From Flavobacterium laiguense (GTDB taxonomy: Bacteria > Bacteroidota > Bacteroidia > Flavobacteriales > Flavobacteriaceae), in NCBI RefSeq assembly GCF_003097655.1, contig NZ_QCZH01000002.1, positions 62,001 through 126,000 of the forward strand: a stretch of 64,000 bases of DNA. Direction: 5' to 3'. The position numbers and the translations under genes were made by a program. The first letter of the stretch is position 1; each line of letters opens with the position of its first letter. Of this stretch, positions 8,429-16,634 are shown piece by piece. A model generated the notes under the pieces. That model had not been told where the DNA came from and did not search any database. It saw only the letters and a list, made by a program, of their open reading frames with translations.

Positions 8429-9955
8429 ATGAAATCAGTATCTACTATTATTGGAGTTGCCTTATTATTCTTGGCCACACTTTGTTATTTTGTCCATTGG
8501 CATGCTTTAGTCCCTGCATTTACCGTATTGGGAATTGCCATGATTACCCGAAAAGCTTTAGAGCCTTTAATTATTGGTTGTGCTATCGGGTTTGTTTTAT
8601 TGGCACAGCATGGCGGTTCTGAGGTGTATTTTCCAGAAGGGAAAGGAATGATTTTTCCTTTGAATATGTTTGATGGGATGTTTACTTCGATTTCGAGAGA
8701 TGCACACGATCAAGGATTAATATGGGTTATTTTGGTTTGTATATTATATGGAGCGTTTGTTCAGTTGTTAAATGCGTCTGGTGGGATTAAAGCCGTTGCT
8801 AGATATTCTGAAAATCATGTAAAAAACAAAAAGCAATCTTTAATAATGACTTATTTTTTAAGTTTTTTCTTTTTCTTGGATGATTATTTGAGTGCCTTGT
8901 CAGTTGGAAACACGATGAGACCTATAACCGATAAATTTGGGGTTTCTAGAGAAAAATTAGCTTTGGTATTGACTACGGTTTGCGTACCTATTACTATTAT
9001 TTTCCCTATTTCGACTTGGACTATATTTTACGGAACACAAATTGTTGCTATAGACGGTGGTGTTTTAGATAGTGCGGGTGTGGCAATGACCAATCCAATT
9101 CAGGCTTTTTTGGGAACTATACCTTATAATTTTTCGGCATGGATTTCATTAATCATGGGAGCTTTGATTGTTTTTAAATTAATTCCGGATTCAAAGGCAA
9201 TTAAAGAAGCCGAAGCCAATGTTAAGCCTATCGATCAATCGATGGTTAAAGCACCAAAACCAAATGCTAAACCAGGTAAATTAGTTTATTTTATTCTTCC
9301 AATACTAGTTTTAATATGGTGTACTGTTTTTCCTTACCCATTTGATATGGATTATTGGGGAACCTTCACTTTTTCGACTGAATACATCTTTGGTAGTATC
9401 GATGCTTTACGCGGTATTGTTACAGCGGTAGTGTTTACGTATTTATACTTTTTACTTTTCAGAGTAATTAAATTTACTAAAATATCGAAACATTTTGTTT
9501 TAGGATTAGAAACTATAACATTCGTATTAACGGTTTTAGGCTTTACTTATTTGTTAAAAGACGTTCAAAACGCATTAGGATTTAATGAATTTGTTGCCGC
9601 AAAACTACAAGGAATCAGCTGGTTGAATAGTGCTACTTTGCCATTTATTGTTTTCGCTTTGGTATCCTGGATTTGTTGGGCAACAGGTTCAAACTGGGGT
9701 ATTTATGCTATTTTGGTTCCTACTACAGCATTGTTGGCGCATACATTGGGAGCTAATTTTTGGTTAACCCAAGGCGCATTGGCCTCAGGGACAGTTTGGG
9801 GAGCGGCCGCTTGTTTCTTCTCGGATAATAGAGTACTAACGGCACAATCTTGTAAAGTCGATATGATGCAACATGCTATTACGCAATTTCCGTATCAATT
9901 GACAATATTTGTTGCTTCCTCGTTGTTATATCTTATAGCTGGTTTTATATTGTAA
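8429..9955 (+). CDS. NhaC-family transporter (Na+/H+ antiporter-like)
   Basis: A 508-residue polytopic membrane protein with about twelve hydrophobic segments. The paired acidic residues Asp151-Asp152 in the FFFFLDDYLSALSVGN stretch are the signature of the NhaC-like family in the ion transporter superfamily. Members exchange Na+/H+, but relatives carry malate/lactate or amino acids. Its position as first gene of the rightward catabolic run, 11 bases before the first large GNAT, suggests it imports or exchanges the substrate, or balances ions during its uptake (inference). The leader carries the AACCAAAACCAA sequence also seen before the outer-membrane genes of the locus. Confidence 0.82.
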   Translation: MKSVSTIIGVALLFLATLCYFVHWHALVPAFTVLGIAMITRKALEPLIIGCAIGFVLLAQHGGSEVYFPEGKGMIFPLNMFDGMFTSISRDAHDQGLIWVILVCILYGAFVQLLNASGGIKAVARYSENHVKNKKQSLIMTYFLSFFFFLDDYLSALSVGNTMRPITDKFGVSREKLALVLTTVCVPITIIFPISTWTIFYGTQIVAIDGGVLDSAGVAMTNPIQAFLGTIPYNFSAWISLIMGALIVFKLIPDSKAIKEAEANVKPIDQSMVKAPKPNAKPGKLVYFILPILVLIWCTVFPYPFDMDYWGTFTFSTEYIFGSIDALRGIVTAVVFTYLYFLLFRVIKFTKISKHFVLGLETITFVLTVLGFTYLLKDVQNALGFNEFVAAKLQGISWLNSATLPFIVFALVSWICWATGSNWGIYAILVPTTALLAHTLGANFWLTQGALASGTVWGAAACFFSDNRVLTAQSCKVDMMQHAITQFPYQLTIFVASSLLYLIAGFIL

Positions 9956-9966
9956 ATGAATGGGTT

Positions 9967-10626
9967 ATGATTAAAAAAGACGTCTTGTTTAATGAGTTTT
10001 TAATCCGAAATGCAACTCCGGAGGATGCAGTTCAGATGGAATATGTTCAGCAACAATGTTATCCTACTTTGGATCCAACAGAGTTGTTAAACAGGAATCA
10101 TTTTATAAATCATATCAAAGTATTTCCGGAGGGGCAGATTGTGTTAGAAAGAGACGGGGTAATTGTGGGTTCTGCGAGTACGTTTCGATGTAATTTTCCA
10201 ACACAGGAGTCTACTTTTTTGGAGTCATCGGATAATTTATGGATTACCAATGCACATGTTCCAGACGGAGAATGGATGTACGGAATAGACATGGGGATTT
10301 TGCCTGAATATCGAGGATTAGGGCTTTCTAAAGAAATGTACACTGTTAGACAGGAAATATGTAAAGAACTGGGTTTGAAAGGACAGCTTATAGCGGGAAT
10401 GACCATAGGTTATGGAAAAATGAAAGAGAAAATGACCATTCAAGAATATTGTTACGCATTAGAAATCAAGAAGTTTACGGATCCAACCGTAACACCTCAA
10501 AAGAAAGCGGGGTTTAGATGGATAAAACCATTGTACAATCATATCAATGATCCCGAAGCCGGTTTTGCTTGTGTTTTTATGTACTATCCTGTAGATGATA
10601 ATTATAAGCTAGAGTGTAAACTTTAA
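9967..10626 (+). CDS. GNAT acetyltransferase of the nitrilase-associated family, paralogue 1
   Basis: A 219-residue GNAT. It matches in layout the N-terminal half of the bifunctional GNAT/carbon-nitrogen hydrolase proteins known from other bacteria: an early KVFPEGQI motif (about 50-57), DMGILPEYRGLGLS (acetyl-CoA loop near 107-120), AGMTIGYGKMK and a DPTVTPQKKAGFRW strand. Here the hydrolase half is missing and the protein is free-standing. The loop reads RGLGLS rather than canonical RxxGxG. It is co-transcribed with a close paralogue 25 bases downstream. The acceptor is unknown; the neighbours point to an amine or polyamine (inference). Confidence 0.8.
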   Translation: MIKKDVLFNEFLIRNATPEDAVQMEYVQQQCYPTLDPTELLNRNHFINHIKVFPEGQIVLERDGVIVGSASTFRCNFPTQESTFLESSDNLWITNAHVPDGEWMYGIDMGILPEYRGLGLSKEMYTVRQEICKELGLKGQLIAGMTIGYGKMKEKMTIQEYCYALEIKKFTDPTVTPQKKAGFRWIKPLYNHINDPEAGFACVFMYYPVDDNYKLECKL

Positions 10627-10651
10627 AATTAATCAAATAAAGAAGTAATGT

Positions 10652-11314
10652 ATGATTGATAAAAAGATTTTGAACGATAGATTTTTGATACGCCATGCAA
10701 AAGTTGAGGATGCCATTCAGATGGAATACGTACAATCAAGATGTTATCCTACTTTGCATGAGTCCGAAATCTTGAATAGAGATCATTTTGCCAATCATAT
10801 TAAGGTTTTTCCGGAGGGGCAAATCGTTGTAGAAAAAGATGGGAGTATAGTTGCTTCGGCCAGTACTTTCAGATGTGATTTTCCGGAACACGACAGTACT
10901 TTTCTGGAAGAAACAGATCATTTATGGATTACCAAAGTGCAAATTCCAAATGGCGATTGGATGTACGGAATAGACATGGGTGTTTTGCCGGAATATAGAG
11001 GAATTGGACTTTCTAGAGAGATGTATAAAGCGCGAAATGAGGTGTGTAAGGAATTGGGTTTGAAAGGACAAATTATTGCAGGAATGACCATTGGTTATGG
11101 AAAAGTAAAAGATCAAATGACCATTGCTGAATACTGCGAAGCATTAATAAAAAATGAATTGACAGATCCAACGATTACGCCACAACGAAATGCCGGATTT
11201 CGATGGATTCGCCCTTTATACAATTATATCAATGACCCTGAATCTGGATTTGGAAGTATATTAATGTATAGACCTGTCGATGAGAATTATTATTTGGAAA
11301 TTGAAAAAATCTAA
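10652..11314 (+). CDS. GNAT acetyltransferase of the nitrilase-associated family, paralogue 2
   Basis: 220 residues, aligned end to end with the preceding gene product and clearly a tandem duplicate. The shared motifs are QMEYVQ, CYPTL, HIKVFPEGQIV, STFRC, WMYGIDMG, LPEYRG, CKELGLKGQ, GMTIGYGK and TPQ. The acetyl-CoA loop is RGIGLS. The duplicates differ mainly around 88-100 and in the charged segment near 160-170, which could change acceptor choice or allow a heteromer (inference). The next gene, gabT-like, starts 93 bases further on after an AT-rich spacer. Confidence 0.8.
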   Translation: MIDKKILNDRFLIRHAKVEDAIQMEYVQSRCYPTLHESEILNRDHFANHIKVFPEGQIVVEKDGSIVASASTFRCDFPEHDSTFLEETDHLWITKVQIPNGDWMYGIDMGVLPEYRGIGLSREMYKARNEVCKELGLKGQIIAGMTIGYGKVKDQMTIAEYCEALIKNELTDPTITPQRNAGFRWIRPLYNYINDPESGFGSILMYRPVDENYYLEIEKI

Positions 11315-11407
11315 AGAAGTTGAAAAAAATAAAATATAAAAAGTCTAATCCTGACGTTTCAGGGGTAAGAAATCTAAAGTCTAAAATTTAAAATTTAAAA
11401 TAAAAAA

Positions 11408-12754
11408 ATGGGAACTCAAATTAAAAAAGTATCAGAAATTCCAGGTCCAAAGAGTAAAGAAATGTTAGCAAGAAGAGCAGCGGCTTTACCTGCAGGTCTT
11501 GGAAAATCTACCGAAGTGGTAGTTGAAAAAGCCGAAGGAGCATTGGTATGGGATGTAGACGGGAATCAATTAATTGATTTTGCAGGTGGAATCGGAATGG
11601 TAAATTTAGGACACAGACCCCAAGTGGTGGTTGATGCCGTAAAAGCACAATTGGACAAGCATATTCATCCAGGGGCTTTGGTAACTACATTTGAATTGTA
11701 CCTAGAATTTGCTGAGTTGTTAAATAAAATTGTTCCGGGAGATTATCCTAAGAAAACATTATTGGCCAATTCAGGTTCAGAAGCGGTGGAGAATGCAGTA
11801 GCTATTGCTCGTTATTATACGAAAAGACCAGCAGTAATTTGCTTTGAAGGGGCTTATCATGGGCGTACCATGCTTACGTTGAGTTTGACCAGTAAATATG
11901 GTTTATTCAAGAGAGGATTTGGAAGCTATGCCCAAGATATTTATCGTTTTCATTCTCCAAATGTCTACAGAAGACCCAACAGCATGACAGAGGATGAGTA
12001 TATCGATTTTTGTATCGAACGTTTTGATCAAAATTTAATTTCACACGTTGATCCATCAGCGGTTGCGGCTATTATCATTGAGCCAGTTCAAGGCGAAGGT
12101 GGATTTATTCCAGTGCCAAAACGTTTCTTGGAAAAAATCAGAAAAGTGTGTGACGAACACGGTATCGTTTTCATTGCCGATGAGGTTCAAGCCGGTGCAG
12201 GAAGAACAGGAAAATTCCTTTCTATTGAGCATTCTGGTGTAATTCCGGATATCGTTACTATGGCAAAATCAATTGGTTCTGGTTTACCAATCTCTGCCAT
12301 TACTGGAAAAGCCGAAATTATGGATGCACCACATTTAGGTGGAATTGGAGGAACGTATAGCGGAAGCCCGATTGCAGTGGCTGGAGCTTTGGCAACGGTT
12401 AAAGAATTGATTAAGCCAGAATTTCTAGATCGTGCCACGCATGTAGGTAAAATTATTACCGACAGAATTAATGCCATGAAAGAAAAATTCGAAGTTATAG
12501 CCGAAGTTCGTGGAATCGGAGCGATGCTTGTGGTTGAATTCGTAAAAGACAGAATTACCAAAGAACCCGATATGGATTTTGCTATGGCGGTTATCAAAAA
12601 ATCGGTGGCCAATGGTGTGATTCTAATTCGCGCCGGATTGTACACGAACTGCATTCGTTTCTTGCCTCCAATTGTAATCACCGATGAACAATTACACGAA
12701 GGATTGGATGTAATCGAAACTGCAATTCAAGATGTATTGAACGAGAGAGTTTAA
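11408..12754 (+). CDS. gabT: 4-Aminobutyrate aminotransferase-like class III transaminase (first copy)
   Basis: A 448-residue class III transaminase of the GabT/PuuE type. It shows IDFAGGIGMVNLGHR (about 56-70), LANSGSEAVENAV, FEGAYHGRT, IIEPVQGEGG, the cofactor Asp in FIADEVQAGAGRTG, Lys287 in MAKSIGSGLP and the GGTYSGSP phosphate loop. The family moves the terminal amino group of GABA or a related omega-amine to 2-oxoglutarate, producing succinate semialdehyde from GABA. It follows the two GNATs and is one of two GabT-like enzymes in the run. The pair could act on an acyl-diamine and on GABA respectively (inference). A palindrome followed by T residues at 12770-12793 may reduce read-through. 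Confidence 0.88.
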   Translation: MGTQIKKVSEIPGPKSKEMLARRAAALPAGLGKSTEVVVEKAEGALVWDVDGNQLIDFAGGIGMVNLGHRPQVVVDAVKAQLDKHIHPGALVTTFELYLEFAELLNKIVPGDYPKKTLLANSGSEAVENAVAIARYYTKRPAVICFEGAYHGRTMLTLSLTSKYGLFKRGFGSYAQDIYRFHSPNVYRRPNSMTEDEYIDFCIERFDQNLISHVDPSAVAAIIIEPVQGEGGFIPVPKRFLEKIRKVCDEHGIVFIADEVQAGAGRTGKFLSIEHSGVIPDIVTMAKSIGSGLPISAITGKAEIMDAPHLGGIGGTYSGSPIAVAGALATVKELIKPEFLDRATHVGKIITDRINAMKEKFEVIAEVRGIGAMLVVEFVKDRITKEPDMDFAMAVIKKSVANGVILIRAGLYTNCIRFLPPIVITDEQLHEGLDVIETAIQDVLNERV

Positions 12755-12769
12755 GGGAAAGTGTTCAGT

Positions 12770-12793
12770 TCCCGATAGCTATCGGGACAGTTT
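12770..12793 (+). repeat. Palindrome TCCCGATAGCTATCGGGA with T run
   Basis: A perfect 18-base palindrome at 12770-12787 is followed by CAGTTTTTT, so it may act as a weak terminator behind the first GabT-like gene. Fragments of the same word (CCCGATAA, TTATCGGGA) recur at 37270 and 55203, suggesting a dispersed repeat. It is followed by a CAGT-rich low-complexity stretch to about 12840. Confidence 0.7.
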
Positions 12794-12892
12794 TTTAGTG
12801 ATCAGTCTCAGTTTTCAGTTTTTTAATGTTCAGTCTCATGGAGTTGAGGATTTTTCTAACTTCTGACTTCCAACTTCTAACTTTTTAAAATA

Positions 12893-14470
12893 ATGAATTT
12901 CCAATTAATACATAATGCCACTATTATTACTATGGATGACGCTTTTGCAAAAGCAGATTCCATGGTGATTAATGATTCAGGAAAAATTGAAGCGATTGGG
13001 TCAGCAATCGAGCTTCGAAATCAATTTGGTTTTTTTCAAGAGGAGATTGATTTTCAGGGTAAAACAATTGTTCCGGGACTGAATGATGCACACATTCACG
13101 TCTGGAAAATTGGACATCTTCGAACGTATATGTTAGATGTTCGAGGCATAAAATCGTTAGTCGAATTCAAACAAAAGCTAAAAGATTTTGCTGCCAAAAA
13201 TCCAAAATCAGAGTGGATTATGGCTCGTGGTATCAATGAAATGGTACTCGAAGAAAAGCGTTTGCCTACCAAAGAAGATTTAGATGAAATCATTTCAGAT
13301 CGACCTGTTTTTGTCATTCGGACCTGTGCTCATATTGGTATAGCTAATTCCAAAGCGATGGAGATTTCGGGAGTGAGTGAAGCTACTGAAGTGCCTTTTG
13401 GAGGCGAAATTCGCAAAAATCAAGACGGCAGTTTGCAAGGTATTTTTACCGAAAGGGCTTTGGGTTTAATCATGAATAACATTCCGCCTTTTACTTTTGA
13501 GGAATATAAGAACATGATTCTAGAAGCGCATTCGTATTTGTTAAGCCTCGGAATAACAAGCGCAACAGATCCTGCAGCTAATGAAGAACTGCTTGCAGCT
13601 TATATTCAATTGGATGCAGCAGGTTTGCTAAAAGTGAGAATGAATGTTTTCCCGCTTCGAATTCCAGACGGTAGCGACGAAATTCAGGTTTTGCCGGAAC
13701 AATATGAGTCGGAATTTTTACAGATAAAAACGGTAAAGTTCTTTTCGGATGGCGGGTTGAGTTCGGCTACTGCTGCTTTGAATGTTCCGTATAAAAATAC
13801 CGATGGCTACAAAGGAGTTTTGAGATTGGATTATGATAAATTTTATAACACTGCCAAAGAAGCGGTTGCTAAAGGTTTTTCGGTAGCTACGCATGCTATT
13901 GGTCATCAAGCAGTCGATTTGACTTTGAAAGTATATAGTGATTTGTTTAAAATCGATCCCACATTAAGACACAGAATTGAGCATGTTGGGTTTTTATCCC
14001 AAGATAATATTAATGATTTCAAGCGAATGAATATGACTGCTGCCATGCAACCTATATTTATTTATGAGTTGGCCAATAATTTCAAGAGTACGTTACCCGA
14101 TGAATTATTGGATGTGGTTTACCCGTGCAAAACAGTTTTAGACAACGGAATCAATTTGGCTTTATCTACCGATGGACCGGTGGTGAAAGAGATTAATCCG
14201 TGGATCAATATCGAAACGGCAATTACCCGAAAAGCCGCTGATGGCTCTGTTATTGGCGAAAGCCAAAAAATCACTTTGCAACAAGCTTTATATGGGTATA
14301 CCGTAGGAAGTGCAGTCGCTGATAATCTGGAAAATGCAAAAGGGAGTTTAACCGTTGGGAAATATGCTGATTTTATAGTTTTAAATGAAAATCCTTTTGA
14401 ATTAAATGATGTTTCGAATGTTGAAACACTAGAAACGTGGGTTCAAGGAGAATTAAAATACAAAAAATAA
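12893..14470 (+). CDS. YtcJ-like amidohydrolase (amidohydrolase_3 family), cytoplasmic
   Basis: A 525-residue metal-dependent amidohydrolase without a signal peptide. Metal-binding features are His67/His69 in NDAHIHVW, a candidate carboxylated Lys in VKFFSDGG, a His in ATHAIGH, a His in HRIEHVG and the Asp in STDGPV near 427. The family (YtcJ; also N-substituted formamide deformylase NfdA) hydrolyses N-acyl or cyclic amide bonds. Placed between the two GabT-like transaminases, it could remove the acyl group from an acylated intermediate or open a lactam formed from an aminoaldehyde or amino acid (inference). A second, exported paralogue is encoded at 23325-25331. Confidence 0.85.
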   Translation: MNFQLIHNATIITMDDAFAKADSMVINDSGKIEAIGSAIELRNQFGFFQEEIDFQGKTIVPGLNDAHIHVWKIGHLRTYMLDVRGIKSLVEFKQKLKDFAAKNPKSEWIMARGINEMVLEEKRLPTKEDLDEIISDRPVFVIRTCAHIGIANSKAMEISGVSEATEVPFGGEIRKNQDGSLQGIFTERALGLIMNNIPPFTFEEYKNMILEAHSYLLSLGITSATDPAANEELLAAYIQLDAAGLLKVRMNVFPLRIPDGSDEIQVLPEQYESEFLQIKTVKFFSDGGLSSATAALNVPYKNTDGYKGVLRLDYDKFYNTAKEAVAKGFSVATHAIGHQAVDLTLKVYSDLFKIDPTLRHRIEHVGFLSQDNINDFKRMNMTAAMQPIFIYELANNFKSTLPDELLDVVYPCKTVLDNGINLALSTDGPVVKEINPWINIETAITRKAADGSVIGESQKITLQQALYGYTVGSAVADNLENAKGSLTVGKYADFIVLNENPFELNDVSNVETLETWVQGELKYKK

Positions 14471-14525
14471 CTTTGTTTTTTAAAAATAAAACAAAATAAT
14501 CGTTTTTTATTGTAAATAAATTAAT

Positions 14526-14533
14526 TACATTTG
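14526..14533 (+). promoter_or_regulatory. -7 element of a promoter for the Lrp-type regulator
   Basis: TACATTTG matches TAnnTTTG exactly and ends 35 bases before the ATG of the regulator. No TTG is found at the ideal -33 distance, only a T-rich stretch. This suggests the regulator and downstream genes have their own promoter inside the long rightward run. Confidence 0.5.
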
Positions 14534-14568
14534 ACTTGTTATAAAATTTTACAAAAAACAAGCTAGAG

Positions 14569-15054
14569 ATGAGTGTATTAGACGATGAATTAGATTTCCA
14601 AATTTTGACATTATTGCAAAAAGACGGTAGAATGTCATTTACTGAAATTTCGAAAGAGATTAATGTTGCTGTTAGTACCATTAGACACCGTTATATCAAC
14701 TTGGTTGAAGATGGGACTTTAAAAATTATTGGAAGGATTGATCCGAATAAAATTGGGTTTAATGCCTATGCCAGTATTTTGATTTCGGTAAAACCAAAAA
14801 CATTTATGAATTCCATATTCGAACAGCTGGCCAGTTTGCCGGAAGTTAGCTTTTTGGCATCGGTTTCAGGTGATTTTGATATTGAAGCGAACGTAATGTG
14901 CCGAGATATGGAACATTTGAATGAATTAATTGGAGATAAAATACATGTTTTGGAAGGGGTTTTTGATACTAAAACCAATATGTATATGAAAATTTATAAA
15001 ATCGCACAACCCGATTTGGAGTTGGCAAAATTATCAAGCAAGCAAAATGAATAA
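14569..15054 (+). CDS. Lrp/AsnC family transcriptional regulator
   Basis: A 161-residue regulator. The N-terminal helix-turn-helix (about 4-55) shows LDFQILTLLQKDGR and EISKEINVAVSTIRHR. The C-terminal RAM/AsnC ligand-binding domain (about 65-150) shows VSFLASVSGDFDIEANV. Family members sense amino acids or related effectors and usually control nearby transport and catabolic genes. Its stop codon overlaps the ATG of the next aminotransferase by 8 bases (ATGAATAA), so they are translated together. It is the only dedicated regulator in the locus and the best candidate for its control (inference). Confidence 0.92.
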   Translation: MSVLDDELDFQILTLLQKDGRMSFTEISKEINVAVSTIRHRYINLVEDGTLKIIGRIDPNKIGFNAYASILISVKPKTFMNSIFEQLASLPEVSFLASVSGDFDIEANVMCRDMEHLNELIGDKIHVLEGVFDTKTNMYMKIYKIAQPDLELAKLSSKQNE

Positions 15055-16351
15055 TACAGATAAATTATACGAAAGAAGAAAGAAAAGTGTTCCAAACGCT
15101 TTAGGAATTTTTAATCCCTCTAGTATTCAATCAGCCAAAGGAGCTATAATCACTGATGCCGATGGTAGAGAATTGATTGATTTTGCGGGTGGAATTGGAG
15201 TAAATAATGTAGGGCATGGAGTACCTGAAATTATTGAAGCGATTCAAAAACAAGCCGAAAAATTTATTCATGCTTCCTTTAATGTTTCGGTTTATGATCA
15301 ATATTTAGATCTTACCGAGAAATTATGTGAGTTATTGCCACATGGCGAAGGTACCAAAGCAATGCTGACACTTTCGGGTGCTGAATCTGTTGAGAATGCT
15401 ATCAAAATTGCTCGTGCCGTAACGGGAAAAGCGGGAATTATATGTTATGATGGTTCTTTTCATGGGCGTACAATGATGGCAATGACATTAACTTCAAACG
15501 TGAAGTATAAAGAAGGAGCAGGACCTTATGCCCCGGAGGTATATCGATTGGAATATCCGTATTACAAACCTAGTATGAGCTCTAGAATGACTTCGGATGA
15601 GTTTGATGATTTGATGATTATGAAGTTGCATAAAACTTTTTCGTCAACAGTTTCGATCAATCAAACGGCAGCCATTATTTTAGAATTGGTTCAAGGAGAA
15701 GGTGGTTTTACGGTTGCATCCAAAAAATACGTTCAATATTTACGCAAGTTTTGTACCGAAAATAATATCTGTCTAATTTTTGATGAGGTACAATCAGGTT
15801 TTGGTCGTACCGGAAAATGGGCAGCCTATGAGCATTATGATGTTACTCCAGATTTGTCTACTTGGGCAAAATCTATGGGTGGCGGAATGCCTATTGGTGC
15901 CGTAATTGGCAAGCAAGAAATTATGGATGCCATAAAGCCAGGACTTATTGGCGGAACCTATTTGGGTGGACCATTGAGTTGTGTGGCTTCATTGGCGAGT
16001 ATCAATTACATGCAAAAAAATGACATCAACGCTGCTGGTCAAAAAGTCGGTAAAATTGTTAATGATAAATTCAAATACTGGCAGTCTTTATATCCTAAAA
16101 CCATTACTGATGTTCGTGGATTAGGGGCTATGTTAGCCTTTGAGATAACAAACTCAGAAACTGGTATTCCAGACGGTGTTGCCACAAAAGCAATTGTAGA
16201 CAAATGTTTGGCTAAAGGTTTGATTGTGATTACTTCTGGTACTTATGGAAACTGTATTAGAATTCTAAGTCCGTTGTTTATTGAAGACGAAGTTTTGCAC
16301 AAAGGATTAATGATTTTGGAAGAAACGATAAAAGAGGTTTTAGCCCCCTAA
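15047..16351 (+). CDS. GabT-like class III aminotransferase (second copy)
   Basis: A 434-residue class III transaminase with the full GabT motif set: IDFAGGIGVNNVGHG (about 44-58), LSGAESVENAI, YDGSFHGRTMM, LELVQGEGG, LIFDEVQSGFGRTG, Lys275 in WAKSMGGGMP and GGTYLGGP. It differs from the first copy in having LELVQ where most GabT proteins have IEPVQ and TWAKS for TMAKS, suggesting a different amine donor. It is translationally coupled to the Lrp-type regulator. The last three residues (LAP) and stop codon lie inside one arm of an inverted repeat (16341-16368), so the natural C-terminus was replaced or trimmed by that element. Confidence 0.87.
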   Translation: MNNTDKLYERRKKSVPNALGIFNPSSIQSAKGAIITDADGRELIDFAGGIGVNNVGHGVPEIIEAIQKQAEKFIHASFNVSVYDQYLDLTEKLCELLPHGEGTKAMLTLSGAESVENAIKIARAVTGKAGIICYDGSFHGRTMMAMTLTSNVKYKEGAGPYAPEVYRLEYPYYKPSMSSRMTSDEFDDLMIMKLHKTFSSTVSINQTAAIILELVQGEGGFTVASKKYVQYLRKFCTENNICLIFDEVQSGFGRTGKWAAYEHYDVTPDLSTWAKSMGGGMPIGAVIGKQEIMDAIKPGLIGGTYLGGPLSCVASLASINYMQKNDINAAGQKVGKIVNDKFKYWQSLYPKTITDVRGLGAMLAFEITNSETGIPDGVATKAIVDKCLAKGLIVITSGTYGNCIRILSPLFIEDEVLHKGLMILEETIKEVLAP

Positions 16352-16634
16352 CCCCCGAAGGGGGAATAGAGGATTGGTGAAGTAAAGTGGTATAATCGAT
16401 TTCAATTGCCTCCAGCTTTAGCTGGAGGAAAATGAATGGATGTCAAATTGGCTTTAGCCAAAATAGTTGTGCTTTTTTGGCTAAAGCCATTCAATACTAT
16501 TTCTATTTTATCCCTCCAGCTAAAGCTGGAGGCAATTAAAAGTTTGTCTCTATAGATATTAGTATTATAAAAGAGAGAATTAGAACTCAATAAATTAACT
16601 TAAAATATTCCCCCTTTTGGGGGTCAGGGGGCTA
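16341..16634. repeat. Nested inverted-repeat element between aminotransferase and dehydrogenase genes
   Basis: Three sets of inverted repeats are nested. Outer arms at 16341-16368 and 16606-16634 are near-identical reverse complements, with C5/G5 runs. Middle arms at 16404-16428 and 16513-16537 are each also a hairpin (CCTCCAGC-TTTA-GCTGGAGG). Inner arms near 16449-16463 and 16475-16488 are built on GGCTTTAGCC. The left outer arm contains the TAA stop of the aminotransferase, and the right outer arm ends on the A of the next gene's ATG. The form resembles REP/BIME-like elements mobilised by RAYT transposases. None is encoded in the window. Confidence 0.8.

Noticed and set aside
12187..12681. 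A 164-codon open frame opposite the first GabT-like gene
   Set aside because: It is antisense to a well-conserved enzyme, and the codon pattern follows the wobble positions of the sense gene. There is no independent start or leader.
14373..14681. A 102-codon frame on the minus strand spanning the Lrp gene start
   Set aside because: It covers the promoter and start of a clear Lrp-type regulator in the opposite direction and shows no protein family character.
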